Counted from the first letter of the stretch, positions 52,858-64,000 are shown. The stretch is DNA of 64,000 bases from Pseudomicrostroma phylloplanum (GCA_039545275.1 BCHS01000010.1:620001-684000), one strand, 5' to 3'. Notes: generated by a model not told the origin, from the sequence alone. Numbers and translations are program-made.

Positions 52858-55800
52858 ATGTCCTCGCGTATCGAAAAGGGCGGCCACCGCTTCCAGCCCA
52901 AGCTGGCGGCGGGAGCCAGGCGTAGACCGGGACAGCCAGGCGCCCCGCCCGCCGCGGCCAGACCACCACCACCACCACCTTCGCCCAGCCCCGCTGGCCC
53001 CAGCCAAGAGAAGCCATCCAGTCGACCCATGGCTGCGGCTGTCAGTGGTGCAATGTCACCCCCTCCTCCGCCACCCCGATCCATCCGCACGCCCTCTGCT
53101 AGTCCGCATCCTTCGGGCTCTGCTACGGGTGCGATTAGAAGTTATGCCTCTGCTACGCCTTCCTCTTCGCGTATTCAGGTAGCAGGCCAGTCCCCCGTCA
53201 ACTTCAAGCCTTCCACGCCAAAGGCGGCGAGCATCGTACCTGGGTCCGGGGCAGGACCTTCGCGAGCGAAGCCGCCTAGTGTTGGAGTCGCACGCATTAC
53301 ACCCTCTCCGCGAACCCCGGCTCCCTCTGTCGCTGGCGAGGCCGCGGCTGCCTCACCTGGGACGGACCGACCCAGTACGGCGGCAAGGGCGGAGCAGAGC
53401 AATGCATCTGCGCCTCCGAAGAGACCTATTAAAGTTGGCGCTTCGTCAGGGAAGACTCGGCCCACGACTTCTGACAGCGGCGGCAGCAAGGATCCAAGCA
53501 GTAGCGCTGCCAGTCCAACAACTGGCCTGACCTCGCAGCCAACGGATGCAAGTCCTCTACAGCAAGGGAGGAGCGCCCCTGCGGCCATAGCAGCCCCGCA
53601 AGCAAGTAGTCGGCCAAAAACCTCACCTTTCATCCCTACGGGGAGCAGCTATCGCCCGAGCAACATTCAGTTTGCAGCGCCGCCGGGGCATCCCTCTGCA
53701 CGAGAGAGCGTGGACCCACCGGCCGCTGGCGTTGGCAGGCATGGCAAAGGAAGACCAGATCAAGATGCAACCTCACGCAGTGGGACAGAAGGCTCGAGCT
53801 CTCTTTCGAGGCAACGACAGGCCAGCGAGGACCCAGAGACACCCTCGTCTGCCTTTGACCTATTTTGCCAGGATCGAGAAGCCGCGCTGCATGAAGCGAA
53901 TCCTAACGTCACTTGCGCTGAGCTCACCAAGCTAATGGATGATGCGTGGGCTGGAGTCAGTAACCAAGAGAGATCTTACTGGGCGGAGAAGTTCCAGGAG
54001 ATGGCTACCTCTAAGACAGCGGAGCAAGACGGCATCACTACCGATGGACCGGACGGGTCTGATCAGGCGGAGATGGATACCACTCCTGATAGCGAGGGAG
54101 ACATCGATACTTCGGTATCTGCTCCCCCGACTAGGAAGAGGAAGCGCCCAAGTACGAAGACGAGCAGGCGCAAGAGGCAGGCGGGGGAGCCAAAAAGACC
54201 AGCCACTGCTTACCTTCTCTACTCGCAAGACATTCGCAAAAGCCAAAGTTCCCAAGGCAAGTCTAGTGAGCATTCAAAGGAAGGCTTTGGCGAGATGAGC
54301 AGACGCATTGGGGACCAATGGAGAAATCTACCCCTTGAGGAGAAGCAGCCATACCTTCAGCAAGCGGAGGAGCTCAAGAAGCAATATCACAAAGATATGA
54401 TAAGTTGGAGAGCTGAGCATCCTAAGCTGGCCGAAGAAGAGCCTGAAGACACCGATGCCGATGAATCTGTTGCGCGACCGCGTCGCAAGTCTCGAGCCAA
54501 AGTAGCCAAGCCGACTGTCAGCGACGATGAGCGAGAATACCAGGCCCTCGTCGCCGAGCATGGAAGGGACCTGGAAGATCTTCGATTAGACCCGAAAGCC
54601 ACCAGCATGGCTGACCTAGCGATTGCCGAGCTCAAGTCTGGACGTGCCTCCCAAAGGCTTTTCGACCTAAACAGAGTCAGACTTAAACAACTCGAGGAAG
54701 CCGCTGTGCTCCGCAAGGCTGAGAAGCAGAAGCTCAAGCAAAGGATTGAGCAGACAGAGGATAATCTAAGGAAACAGAAAGCCGGTGAGAGGGTGAATTT
54801 GCCGAAGCATGATCCAAGGCAAGATGACCCACGACGACGCGGAAGAAGTCAGCCGGAATCATCGCAGCAGGAGCAAATAGATACGCGAGCCAATACTAGC
54901 TCATTGCGGACGGTAAATGCACAGCCTGAGCGTACGGATGAGCAGGAAGACGAGGAAGAGGTTGAAGCACTGTCTGGTATGGACCTTCCTCCGGCTCGCT
55001 ACATTGTCCCAGGTCTAGATGACGATGACGATGACGACGAAGAGACGAGTGGACACGCCCGAGGAGGTGCTGCCTCGAGGCACGGACGTTCGGCCACTAG
55101 GAATGGATCTGACGACGACGACGCTGCTTCAGACAATGGTTCGGTGCGATCAGCCACCTCTGGCGGCACCTACGCTTCGCTCCGCGAGACGGCTCACGTT
55201 CCCCAGATGAGGGTTGTAGACGGCCAAATCGTTCTCGATGAGACGTCCCTGACAGTCAATCGTAACCAAGAGCAGGCTTTCGAGGAGTCAGACATGATAG
55301 ACGAAGAGATCGGACACAAGTTTGTCAACTCCTCCACAGGCTCGAAGCGTGAAAAGAGCGTGCGCTGGACTGCAGTTGAAACGGACAAGTTCTTCAAGGC
55401 TGTCAGCATGTGGGGCTCAGACTTCGAGATGATCTCTCGTATGTTCCCGAACCGTTCTCGCAAGCAGGTCAAGAACAAGTGGACGCGCGAGGAGAGAGCG
55501 AACCCTGCACGTCTGGACGTGGCCTTTGCTAGGAGGCTCCCGGTCGATCTCGATCGATACGCCATCATGGCCAATGTGGATCTCAGTGGTCCAGCACCTC
55601 GTGTAGACGACAGCGCCCTGGGCGAGGAAGAAGGCAAGCTCATCAAGAAAGGAGAGGCAAGCGACGACGAAGGCAGAGAAGACGGTGACGAGACGGAGGG
55701 AGAGGTGCGCACCATCGACAAGGTGTCTGCCACACCTGACCCAAGTCGTGCCCGCCGTGGCTCTTCAGCCGGAGAGGCAGGAGCTGCACGCTCGCTTCGC

Positions 55801-56070
55801 GCCTCTTCTGTCGCCTCAGCCCGCTCTGCCGCTGGAGCCGGTGGCGATGCATCCTCCTCTCGACAGCAACAGCAGCAAAAGTCGCGCCAGCAAATCGAAC
55901 GAGAGAAGAGAGAGTCGCGTGAAAAGGCTCGCCGTGCGGACAGTCTTCGCGAGGGGCGCGAAAAGCGAAGTGTGTCCAGAGGTGTCTCCCGAGGTGCTCA
56001 GGACGATGCAGAGGACTATGGCGCTCCGGAGGAGGAAGAGGTCGAGGCATTGCCTGCGGACTACGCATGA
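52858..56070 (+). CDS. BDP1: TFIIIB subunit BDP1 (B'') carrying two HMG boxes
   Basis: One intron-free frame of 1070 residues. Bdp1 completes TFIIIB with Brf1 and TBP at Pol III promoters. The SANT domain at about 833-885 is the diagnostic B'' form: VRWTAVETDKFFKAVSMWGS, FEMISRMFPNRSRKQVKNK, WTREERANPARLD. A typical N-terminal start (SSRIEKGGHRFQPK) is present. Unexpectedly two HMG-box-like regions precede the SANT part: about 327-384 (SAFDLFCQDREAALHEANP, SYWAEKFQEMA), which is divergent, and about 443-523 (EPKRPATAYLLYSQDIRK, GDQWRNLPLEEKQPYLQQAE), which is a good box. Yeast and human Bdp1 lack HMG boxes. Because there is no intron or stop between them, a gene fusion is the simplest reading. 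The tail is Arg/Glu-rich. The first 320 residues are Ser/Pro/Ala-rich and disordered. Confidence 0.88.
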   Translation: MSSRIEKGGHRFQPKLAAGARRRPGQPGAPPAAARPPPPPPSPSPAGPSQEKPSSRPMAAAVSGAMSPPPPPPRSIRTPSASPHPSGSATGAIRSYASATPSSSRIQVAGQSPVNFKPSTPKAASIVPGSGAGPSRAKPPSVGVARITPSPRTPAPSVAGEAAAASPGTDRPSTAARAEQSNASAPPKRPIKVGASSGKTRPTTSDSGGSKDPSSSAASPTTGLTSQPTDASPLQQGRSAPAAIAAPQASSRPKTSPFIPTGSSYRPSNIQFAAPPGHPSARESVDPPAAGVGRHGKGRPDQDATSRSGTEGSSSLSRQRQASEDPETPSSAFDLFCQDREAALHEANPNVTCAELTKLMDDAWAGVSNQERSYWAEKFQEMATSKTAEQDGITTDGPDGSDQAEMDTTPDSEGDIDTSVSAPPTRKRKRPSTKTSRRKRQAGEPKRPATAYLLYSQDIRKSQSSQGKSSEHSKEGFGEMSRRIGDQWRNLPLEEKQPYLQQAEELKKQYHKDMISWRAEHPKLAEEEPEDTDADESVARPRRKSRAKVAKPTVSDDEREYQALVAEHGRDLEDLRLDPKATSMADLAIAELKSGRASQRLFDLNRVRLKQLEEAAVLRKAEKQKLKQRIEQTEDNLRKQKAGERVNLPKHDPRQDDPRRRGRSQPESSQQEQIDTRANTSSLRTVNAQPERTDEQEDEEEVEALSGMDLPPARYIVPGLDDDDDDDEETSGHARGGAASRHGRSATRNGSDDDDAASDNGSVRSATSGGTYASLRETAHVPQMRVVDGQIVLDETSLTVNRNQEQAFEESDMIDEEIGHKFVNSSTGSKREKSVRWTAVETDKFFKAVSMWGSDFEMISRMFPNRSRKQVKNKWTREERANPARLDVAFARRLPVDLDRYAIMANVDLSGPAPRVDDSALGEEEGKLIKKGEASDDEGREDGDETEGEVRTIDKVSATPDPSRARRGSSAGEAGAARSLRASSVASARSAAGAGGDASSSRQQQQQKSRQQIEREKRESREKARRADSLREGREKRSVSRGVSRGAQDDAEDYGAPEEEEVEALPADYA

Positions 56071-56290
56071 GCTCGTATGTGGCAGCAGATTTGTCATCGG
56101 TCATGTCGAGACACAGTGTAGTCCGTTCCAAGATCGAGCCTCGCTGTTGACGATTTCCCTCGGATCGCTTCTGGTCAGCCCTTGTACCATGTCAAGTGTT
56201 TGTAGTCAAAGGTATTGATGTTGTACAAGATAAATCTCAGCCGCCTCATTGCGCTTCCTACCAATCGTCTGGTTACTTGTTCTGCTTCCG

Positions 56291-59156
56291 CTATCTGCCG
56301 CTCACTGGCGTCCTGGCACTTCCGCTGCCACTCATCGACCCGCTACCACTCCAAAGCGTTTTGACGCTTCCGCTCGGTGCGGCGGTCGGTGTGGTGCTGG
56401 TAGTGCCACTCCTCTGCAGTCTCCCGCTGCTACTTGCGCTGGTGCTACCGCTGCTTGTGCCACTACTTACTTTACGGAAGCAGAGGAATTCCAGGGCGGT
56501 CATCTTCCTACTCATCACGAGGGTCTTCTTGACCTCCTCCAGCTCCCTCTGCAGTGTCCTGCTCTCCTCCGCCGCGGCTTCCCCCGTAGTGTCTTTCACT
56601 CGCTCATACTTCTTCGAGATGACCTCGTAGATCTGCTTGAGTGTCGCCTCGGCTTTCGGCGACAAGAAAGCGGTGAGTGTCTGATGGACGAACTCAATCT
56701 CGAGGGTGGCTTGAAGCATACCGCCCATGCCGAATTTGGGCACGCGCTGGAAGGAATCCAGAATGACCTCCGTAAGGGACTCGAGGATGGCAATCGTTGT
56801 TCTGCTCACCAGGGGCTTTGTTACGCCTTGTACCTGTGCATGGACTTGGACGAGAGCAAGTAGAGCTTCGTAGATGAATGGATGGACTTGAGTCGGGCTC
56901 GGCAACGTCGCCCAGTCGATGCCACTGTGAAGGATGCCGCTTTTGAAGACGGAAGAGACGGCATCCGTCTTGCGCTTGGTGAAGTCGTGGAAGAGGATCT
57001 TATCAAGCTGTTGCGCCACTTCGTCGATTGTTGCCAAATCCTCGCTCATCTTGCAATGGTACACTTCCTGGAATTGCTTGGCCATCGTTGGGATAGCAAT
57101 CTTGTTCAGATAAGCCAGATTCGTCACGCTGAGGAGAATCCTCGTGTCGAGTTCCTGAACATCGACGGTCAGCCGCGAGTTGCCGACCACCTTGTGCGAG
57201 GTACTGATCGTGGGGTCTAGAGGATCGTATTCCGAGAAAGCCAGATGCACGATGCCATCCAGGAAGGCGTAGAGTGCATCAAGAAAAGCAGACTTGATTC
57301 GTGATGTGCACTCTGAGGAAACGCCGGTATCCCTCGAACGGCCGCCTTCGAAAGGGTCGAGATCACGTCCGCTAGCAATGTGATACGCAGCTCGAGAATT
57401 GCTCTTGTGGAAGGAGGCTAGATCCTTGAGAAATAGTGTTGTGGACTGCTCGTCAGGATTGATGGTCCAATCCTCCAACATATAGAAGATTTTGGCATCG
57501 GCTTGCCAGAAGTTGCACAGCACCTCTGTGAAGTTGAAGCGAGCATTTGTCATGAATGACTTCAATGGTGTAGATGTACCCGGGATGTCGAGAGCCAGTA
57601 GCGCGTTGTTGGCCTCCTGTAGCTCCTGCAGAGTCAAGTGCATATAGTGTGCAGAGGTCATGCTGCAACTACCGGTCGGCACCCAGCCAGGGACCGGGGA
57701 CAGGAGCTGTCGAGCTAATGTTGTGAAATCGGTCAGGCTGAAAAAGGTAGACAGATGCTCCAGATATGATTCAATCGACTCATTTGCCCACCGTTTTGCC
57801 CTGCTCTGTAGACCAGGCGTCTTGCTCTTGGTAAACTTGCCCTCTGAGTGATGCTTGCATACTCGCCAGAAGGAAGGCAGCGTCTGGACCAGGTTCTCGG
57901 AGACAGCCTTGGCGAGTTGAAGTATCGCTCTCCAGGTGGGAGCGCCGAAGTTCCTTTCAAAGTCGGGCTCGCCGCGAGCTACCTGTCTCAGACACGACTG
58001 AATGTCCCTTGCTCGATCCTTTTCTGCGCGAGGAAGGAGATCGTTCATGGTCCGACATGAATTGATCTTTGATCTCGCGGTGCTGAATGAAGTCCTCATG
58101 AACGTGTGGATGTGGGTATGTTGTGACTCGAGGAAAGCTGCGACAGGATCCTCTTGTGGTGAGAGCTCAAGCAGCATTCTACGATTGCGATGCAAAAGTA
58201 CGGCCTAGTCAGCACTAGCATTACGTGCCATTGGCAGACGCGTCCCTTTGATGTACTCACTCGATGGTCTTCTCCTGGTCTGCTACGGGTCTCTTTGGCT
58301 CTCGCAATGCTGCAAACAGTCTCTGTTCCATGTCTTTCATGGTTGCCTCTACGGCATCCCATACCTTTTTGAAGACTCTCTGCTGCTGCTGTCTCTGCTT
58401 CTCGGTGCCCTGTGCCCTCGGGTCGCCAGCTTGACCAGCGGCGGTATTGAAGGCGAGGAGCTGTCCAGGCCTGTTCTCGAGGAGGTATTTGCCCTTCTCG
58501 TAGTCACGCAGCGCAACATCGTACCTGCCAGCCTCTACACTCTCTGCAAGACTCCCAGGCAGGTTGAAGAAGAACTTGGACCTTTCGAAGACGCCCAGGG
58601 TGGAGCGCAATTTCATAGCCTTGAGATTATTCTCCAGAACTGGCGTGAAGACCTGATCGGCCCTTGCGCTCGCTTGAGAGAGGATGTCCTTCAGCTGCTT
58701 CACGCCGTACTCCGAGTCTGGCGCGAGGGGCCCGCCTTCGGTCTCCTTCATTTCCCTGTATACTCCATCTGTGGTTGCCTTGACGGCTACGAAGCGGTCG
58801 AAGTTGTCCTCGACGAGTACTTTGAGGGCGTGAGATCTCTGTTCGATGTTGTCCTTGAGCTGACTGAGTCCGTGACTCAAGTCGGCAAACGTTGCCTCTG
58901 GGTGTACCGTGCTAAGAAAGGCCTTGGGATCAAAGACCTTGGACGATACCGAGACCTGAGCCCGCAACTCCTTGGGGAACTGCCGTAGAGGCACAGAAGC
59001 ATGCAGTCCGAGTGGGTCTGGCTCATCGGCTGCTATGAGTCCTGCCGAGGTGGGCAAGTCATCGTGCTGGTCGAACTCGTGAAAGGAGGTGGGTTCCAGC
59101 GTCTCGAGGCGGTAGGCTTTGAGCAACGTCGCCTCGTCCACCTCGAGGTCCAGCAT
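56291..59156 (-). CDS. SEC5: Exocyst complex subunit SEC5
   Basis: Exons 59156-58261 and 58178-56291 (GTGAGT donor, CGTAG acceptor, phase 2) give 927 residues. Sec5 is one of eight exocyst subunits that tether secretory vesicles to the plasma membrane. Typical blocks are SKVFDPKAFLSTVHPEATF, DLSHGLSQLKDNIEQRSHAL, KVLVEDNFDRFVAVKATTDG and VYREMKETEGGPLA, then KKVWDAVEATMKDME up to the junction (KTIE then MLLELSPQEDP). The second exon is a helical bundle, with CNFWQADAKIFYMLEDWTI and LLSVTNLAYLNKIAIPTM. A Ser/Gly/Thr-rich tail of about 50 residues ends the protein. The start at 59156 is the first ATG; an upstream in-frame TTG is ignored. Its promoter is shared with EMC2 across 298 bases. Confidence 0.9.
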
Positions 59157-59454
59157 GACGATCGCGCGCGAGGTGACGCGCAAGTGTGGAGCAACAGTGG
59201 TGCTGCGGTACTTATGCTAGAGAGAGTGGAAGGTTCAGACTGCGAGGATGTAATGGTAGAGGCAGCAACGAGTGGTAGCGTCAAAGGGCAACGACCATCC
59301 CCACCCACGCCGAGCCACACAGACCAACCAACACGAGCCGGGATTCAGACTCCGACTGAGGAAGGACCACCCCCACAGGCCACGGCGCATATCGCACCTC
59401 GCAATCGTCTCCTACTGCCATCCTCCTTCCAACCATTGCAGAACAGCGACAGAC

Positions 59455-60830
59455 ATGGCATCGACTTCCGCAGCAGCGTCTTCCCCCGAAGAGATCATCA
59501 AGTGGCTCGCAGAACAGCGCAGGTGGGTACTCCGGCCGGCGTCTCGCGTGGCAGCGTTGCTGACCAGCCTTCCTCTCCACTCTAATGTCTCGCAGGCATC
59601 CAGAGAGGAGATCAGCCCAAGTCGTAGAGTATGGGACCTATCTGTTGGAGAAGGGCTACTTCAAGCGAATGGGCGATGACCTCTGGGCACTCCTCGAGCA
59701 AGTCGCAGTCGCGGCTCTCGATGTCGGCGATTGGGACCTGGCAGAGGTGAGTGAGAGAGACATATCCTCAAGAGGTCTACCGGCAACCACTGGAGCTGTA
59801 GCGTACCTGATCTCATTTGCTCACGCATGCCGACCTACTGCGACTCTCGTTCCAAACAGCTGTGCTTGGCTCGCTTGAACACTCGATTTCCAAAGTCGTC
59901 GAGGGCGGGAACGCTACAAGGAATGCTCTACGAGGCCAGAGGAGAGCATACGCGGGCATTTCATCTGTACGAGGAGCTGATCGAGAAAGCAGACGGAGCC
60001 GATATCGTAAGTACTAGAAGCTATGATCACGTCTCGAACATTGCATCACGTCTAATACTCCCCTCTCACGTTGTCCCCCAGATGCTCTCGAGACGGAGAG
60101 TGGCAGTCTTAAAGTCGATGGACGGCAGCGATCAGCGAGGAGGAATCGCAAAGGCCATCGATGCTCTGATCAAGCACTTGGAAGTCTTCTACTCGGACCC
60201 AGAAGGGTGGCAAGAGCTTGCCTCCTTGTATTTGGAACATGCGCAGTGAGTCATGCGATGGCGTCCAATGGGCTCATCTGCGATGCTGCGAATCTGACCT
60301 GGATTCTCCGTGCTCTTCCACTGCAGGTATGCCAAGGCAATCTCCGCGCTGGAGGAATTGATGCTGTTGGTTCCCCAAAACGGCTTCTTTATACTGCAGT
60401 ACGCTGAAGCATTGTACACCACTGCAGAATACTCGACGGCCTACAAGGCCTTCTTGCGAGTGCTGGACATGGGAGGACTGATCGAGAAGTCAGCTGGTGG
60501 TGTCGTCGCCAAGGGCCCAGAAGTCAGAGCACTGTGGGGTCTCAAAGCAGTGAGTAGGCTGATCGAATGTAGAAACGTTGATCCGTGTATTGGCGACAGG
60601 ACGGCTCATTCTTCGCCGCTTTCTTCCTCTTTTCCTTCGTCTCTACCCTTGCTCAGACGATCGGCAAGCTGAGGGACAATCCAAAGAAAGGTACCAATGG
60701 GGACATCAAGGTGGATCAACTGGACGCCGTTGAGCAGCTCGTACAAGAGCTACTGCATCGCGCCTACGGCCCAAAGAGTGATCAAGCGACGGCAGCTGAA
60801 CTCAAGTCGTTGAACACTAGTACAACCTGA
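59455..60830 (+). CDS. EMC2: ER membrane protein complex subunit 2 (EMC2)
   Basis: Six exons, 59455-59522, 59596-59746, 59860-60006, 60082-60245, 60327-60549 and 60657-60830, give 308 residues; all phases agree. EMC2 is a soluble TPR subunit on the cytosolic side of the complex that inserts tail-anchored and multipass membrane proteins into the ER. Visible signature pieces are VEYGTYLLEKGYFKRMGDDL, LARLNTRFPKSSRAGTLQGM, LYEARGEHTRAF, IDALIKHLEVFYSDPEGW, QELASLYLEHAQYAKAI across a junction, and PQNGFFILQYAEALYT. The yeast homologue is about 290 residues. It is the most intron-rich gene for its size in the window. Confidence 0.9.
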
Positions 60831-61075
60831 TTGTCCCATACCGACATGTAGATATCTGTGCGGTGATAATACAGATGAGCATTCCACGCAGTGACCATGG
60901 CAGCGAAGAGTGGTGTGGAGGGACTGTCGCCCGTTGCCCCGCGTCGTGTCTCTTTCCGTCGTGCGGCAAGGAAGGAGGGAATCAGTCAAATGTAACACAG
61001 AGATGTGACCGACTCTACTTTTCCACCCATCACCTTTGTTACTGCTGATCGATCACCTCCCTTTGCCAAGAGGCA

Positions 61076-64000
61076 ATGCCGCCAAAGGCTGCCAATCAGC
61101 CCAAACTCTCGTCCTTCTTCAAGCGTGCAGCTCCCCCCACCTCGCCCTCGTCGCCTGTCTCACAGGCCGCTACGAACAGCGGCAATCCGCCTCAGGTGAT
61201 TTCGGACGACGACGACGAAAGCAATGCTAGACTACAAGATCACCCAGGAGCACCCGCTCCCAAACGACTCAAGACTGTGAATGGCTCACCATGCTCAAAG
61301 GAAGGCAGTCACCCCAGTCGACTACAGCACTGGCGCTTCGTGCGTCCCGTGGTGGCTGACGAGGTGGGCGATTCCGAAGAGGTACCTCTGCCGTCTTCAC
61401 AAAGGAGCGTAGAAGAGGAGAGAAGGCACAGCGCTTTCAGGAAGAAGCTACTCGGGAGCAACGACCCTATCAAAAGGTGGGATGATGCCTATCGCCGCCA
61501 GGAGGAAGCCGAGGCAGGCAGCGCGCCACATGAGGCAGGAGATGAGGCGGGCAGCCCGATACCTCAAGACGAAGACGACACAGAAGGGCCCGAAGACCGT
61601 GGGATTGGCGCATCGGGCGCCCTTGGAAGATTTGCCAGCACTAGTACCGCAACTCAGAAGAGCAGTACAAATGGACACGCGGCTGCCAGCGGGCGCAAGG
61701 CGTCTTCGTCTTCAGCAGCAGTCAAATACACACCTCTCGAACAGCAAGTCGTGGACCTAAAGAAGAAGCATCCGGATGTCCTGCTCTTCTTCGAGGTCGG
61801 CTACAAGTTCATTGCATACGAGGAAGATGCCGTGGCAGCTTCAAAAGAGCTCAACATCGCTTGCTTCCCCAAGAACCACCTTCGTCAAGCCTCAATCCCC
61901 GTTCATCGGCTCCACATCCATGCTCGACGATTAGTCAACTCCGGGTTCAAGGTCGGCGTAGTCCGGCAGACCGAGACTCGGGCTCTGAAGGCTGCGTCTA
62001 CAAATGCATACACTCCTTTCACTCGAGAGCTAACAGAGCTATACACTGCTAGCACCTGGGTCGAAGATCTAGATGCAGAGGGTAGCAGGGGAGACAATCC
62101 TGTGGCTCAGAACAGTCTTGTGGCTTTGGTGGAGAGATTTGAAGGCGGAAACTACGGTGGGGACGAAAGAGTCTCAGTCGGCCTGATCTGCGTACAAGCT
62201 GCTACTGGCGTCGTCATCTTCGATCAATTCGCCGACAGCAGCATGAGAAGTGAGCTGGAGACTCGCCTTGCCCACCTTCAGCCTGCCGAGCTCCTCTTAC
62301 CGCCTATCGGTAAACTGAGTAAGCCTACTGAGAAGCTCTTGCGGCATTTGACTGGCCACACCTCTACCTCGACTCTCGCTGGCTTGACTACCGCCAACAG
62401 GGTGCGAACGGAGCGAACGCGTGATGTAATGTCTTACAACGATGCCTTCTCCCAACTCTCGACTTTCTACGAGGATATAGCCACCGAAGAGGCCAAGGAC
62501 GACTACCCTCTTCTCGATGCAGAAGAGCTAGAGAGAGAGCTCAACGGCTCTACGGCAACATCACTTTCGGCGGACACTTCCCGAGTCAAGGATGATAGTG
62601 AAGTCGGCAGAGCTTTAGCCTTCATCATGAAGATGCCTCACCTAGCCGTCATCTCGTTGGCTACATGCCTGCAACATCTGCAGTCATTTGGTCTCTCCTC
62701 TGTGTTCAAGGTGGCTTCGAGCTTCATATCCTTTCAAGCTAGGTCTGAGATGCTCCTCTCGACCGGCACCCTGTACAACTTGGAACTCTTTTCGACGACA
62801 GAGGGTACCCACAAGGGATCACTCTTCTGGCTCCTTGACAAGTGCAAGACCACTTTTGGCAAGCGTTTGCTCAAAAAATGGATCGGCCGACCGCTGACAG
62901 ACTTGCAACGCCTCAAGGATAGGACTGATGCTGTCAGTGAATTTGTAGACGGCAGACACTCCGTCCTCAAGAAGGTGCCTGAGCTTCTCATACAACAGCC
63001 TGATCTTGAGAAGGGTCTCGCTAGGATACTCTATGGTCGAGCGACGCCCAACGAGCTCGCGACTGTCCTCCTCGCACTCAATCGGATCTCGCAGCAATTT
63101 GAGGTGACCGATGCAGCGGAGGTGGCAACCGATTCGACCCTGCTCAATGAGAGTATCGCAGCGCTGCCACGTATCAAGGATACAGTCGTGAGAGCACTAT
63201 CGGAGATACGCCTGGTCGCAGCTCGCAAAGGTGAGAAGGAGCAAATGTTCATCGAAGAGAAGTATCCACAGCTGCAAGAGGAAAAAGACCGGATCGCATT
63301 GGTTGACGCTGAACTCTCAGAGCACTTGCTGGAGCTCAGAAAGGTCCTCAAACGACCGACTCTCGAATATGCAACCGTCTCTGGGATCGAGTGCCTCGTG
63401 GAGGTAAGAGTCGCCGATGCCAAGAAGGTGCCAGCAGATTGGCTGAGGATGAGCGCCACAAAGTCGATGGTTCGCTTTCATACCCCCACGATTATGCAAC
63501 TGCTGAAGGGCAAGAACCGCCATAAAGAGTTGCTGGCTGCCGAAGCCGCCAAAGCCTACCAGTCCTTCCTCGATGACCTTTGCGAGGAATCTACCGCCTT
63601 GCGAAACGCGATTGCTGCTCTCGGGACTCTGGATGCATTGCTATCTTTGGCTGCAGTAGCTACTTTACCAGGGTACGTCAAGCCTACATACGTCGAAGGA
63701 GAAGGACTGCTGAGCATCAAGGGCTTGAGACATCCGATGAGCGAGGCGCTCCGAGATGACTACGTGCCGAACGACATAGAGCTCGGGCGGGACAGCAAAG
63801 GTGTGATCTTGACGGGCGCCAATATGGGTGGAAAGGTATGTCAGCTCTGATGGATGGTCATCGTTTCTTCCGTGAAGCTGATCTTATGCGATCCTCCCTC
63901 ACTTCATTCCGGTACCACAGTCTAGCACCGTCAGAGCCATTGCTTTGTGCGTGGTGCTAGGACAAATTGGTTCCTATGTCCCAGCATCATCCGCCGAGCT
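61076..64000 (+). CDS. MSH3: DNA mismatch repair protein MSH3 (5' part, runs off the window)
   Basis: Exon 1 covers 61076-63835 (920 codons) and exon 2 starts at 63921 and continues beyond the edge. MSH3 with MSH2 forms MutS-beta, which recognises insertion-deletion loops. A PCNA-binding box (QPKLSSFFKR) stands at residues 7-16. After a disordered acidic linker the mismatch-binding domain starts near 218: TPLEQQVVDLKKKHPDVLLF, FEVGYKFIAYEEDAVAASKE and LNIACFPKNHLRQASIPVHR, closer to MSH3 than MSH6. The connector, lever and clamp domains follow. The Walker A loop is split by the intron: exon 1 ends GANMGGK and exon 2 begins SSTVRAIALCVVLGQIGSYV. The stop visible just after 63835 is intronic. 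The ABC ATPase end is outside. Confidence 0.92.

Noticed and set aside
1..64000. CRISPR arrays, bacterial operons and ribosome-binding sites
   Set aside because: The window is eukaryotic with spliceosomal introns; no regularly spaced repeats were seen.

Overview
The window looks like nuclear DNA of a fungus, most probably a GC-rich basidiomycete of the Ustilaginomycotina (smut and smut-like yeast) type. The reasons are short spliceosomal introns (about 50-130 nt) with near-uniform GTGAGT donors and CTGAC-like branch sites, compact 0.2-0.6 kb intergenic spaces, and single-copy fungal housekeeping genes. The exact genus cannot be named from the sequence alone.

There are two parts. Positions 1 to about 13,900 are an accessory, gene-poor and duplication-rich block. 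No transposase, reverse transcriptase or known domain is visible. It holds at least four short genes of one unrecognised family (1175, 5622, 12000 on +; 10486 on -): an N-terminal helical segment, an Asp/Glu-rich tail and, in three of them, a basic C-terminal exon after a phase-2 intron inside a Ser codon. A second unrecognised family has three copies with an RDN motif and a SSPFR-like motif (about 7.4 kb +, 9.06-8.79 kb -, 9.57-9.22 kb -). Several non-coding blocks are also shared in direct and inverted orientation. The pattern fits a lineage-specific gene array that has been duplicated, inverted and partly broken.

From about 14.1 kb to the right edge the DNA is densely packed core genome: transaldolase-like protein, mitochondrial hydroxyacid-oxoacid transhydrogenase, a small Gly-rich protein, an RRM-like protein, a Gfo/Idh/MocA oxidoreductase, eIF2B alpha, NHP2, an NVJ2-like lipid-transfer tether, a secreted M28 aminopeptidase, LSG1, a single-pass membrane protein, RRB1, TIM8, SLA2, ALG14, a Kap114-type importin, a secreted GH43-like protein, a HotDog thioesterase, BDP1 fused to two HMG boxes, SEC5, EMC2 and the 5' part of MSH3. 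Exon-intron structures were rebuilt by matching splice sites and reading frames; every core model given here closes in frame.

From the M28 peptidase to EMC2 thirteen successive genes strictly alternate strand, giving a run of divergent promoters and convergent 3' ends. Functional themes are ribosome biogenesis (LSG1, RRB1, NHP2), translation control (eIF2B alpha), Pol III transcription (BDP1), mismatch repair (MSH3), mitochondrial import (TIM8), the ER and N-glycosylation (EMC2, ALG14, NVJ2-like), endocytosis/exocytosis (SLA2, SEC5) and secreted hydrolases. They are neighbours in the genome, not a pathway.
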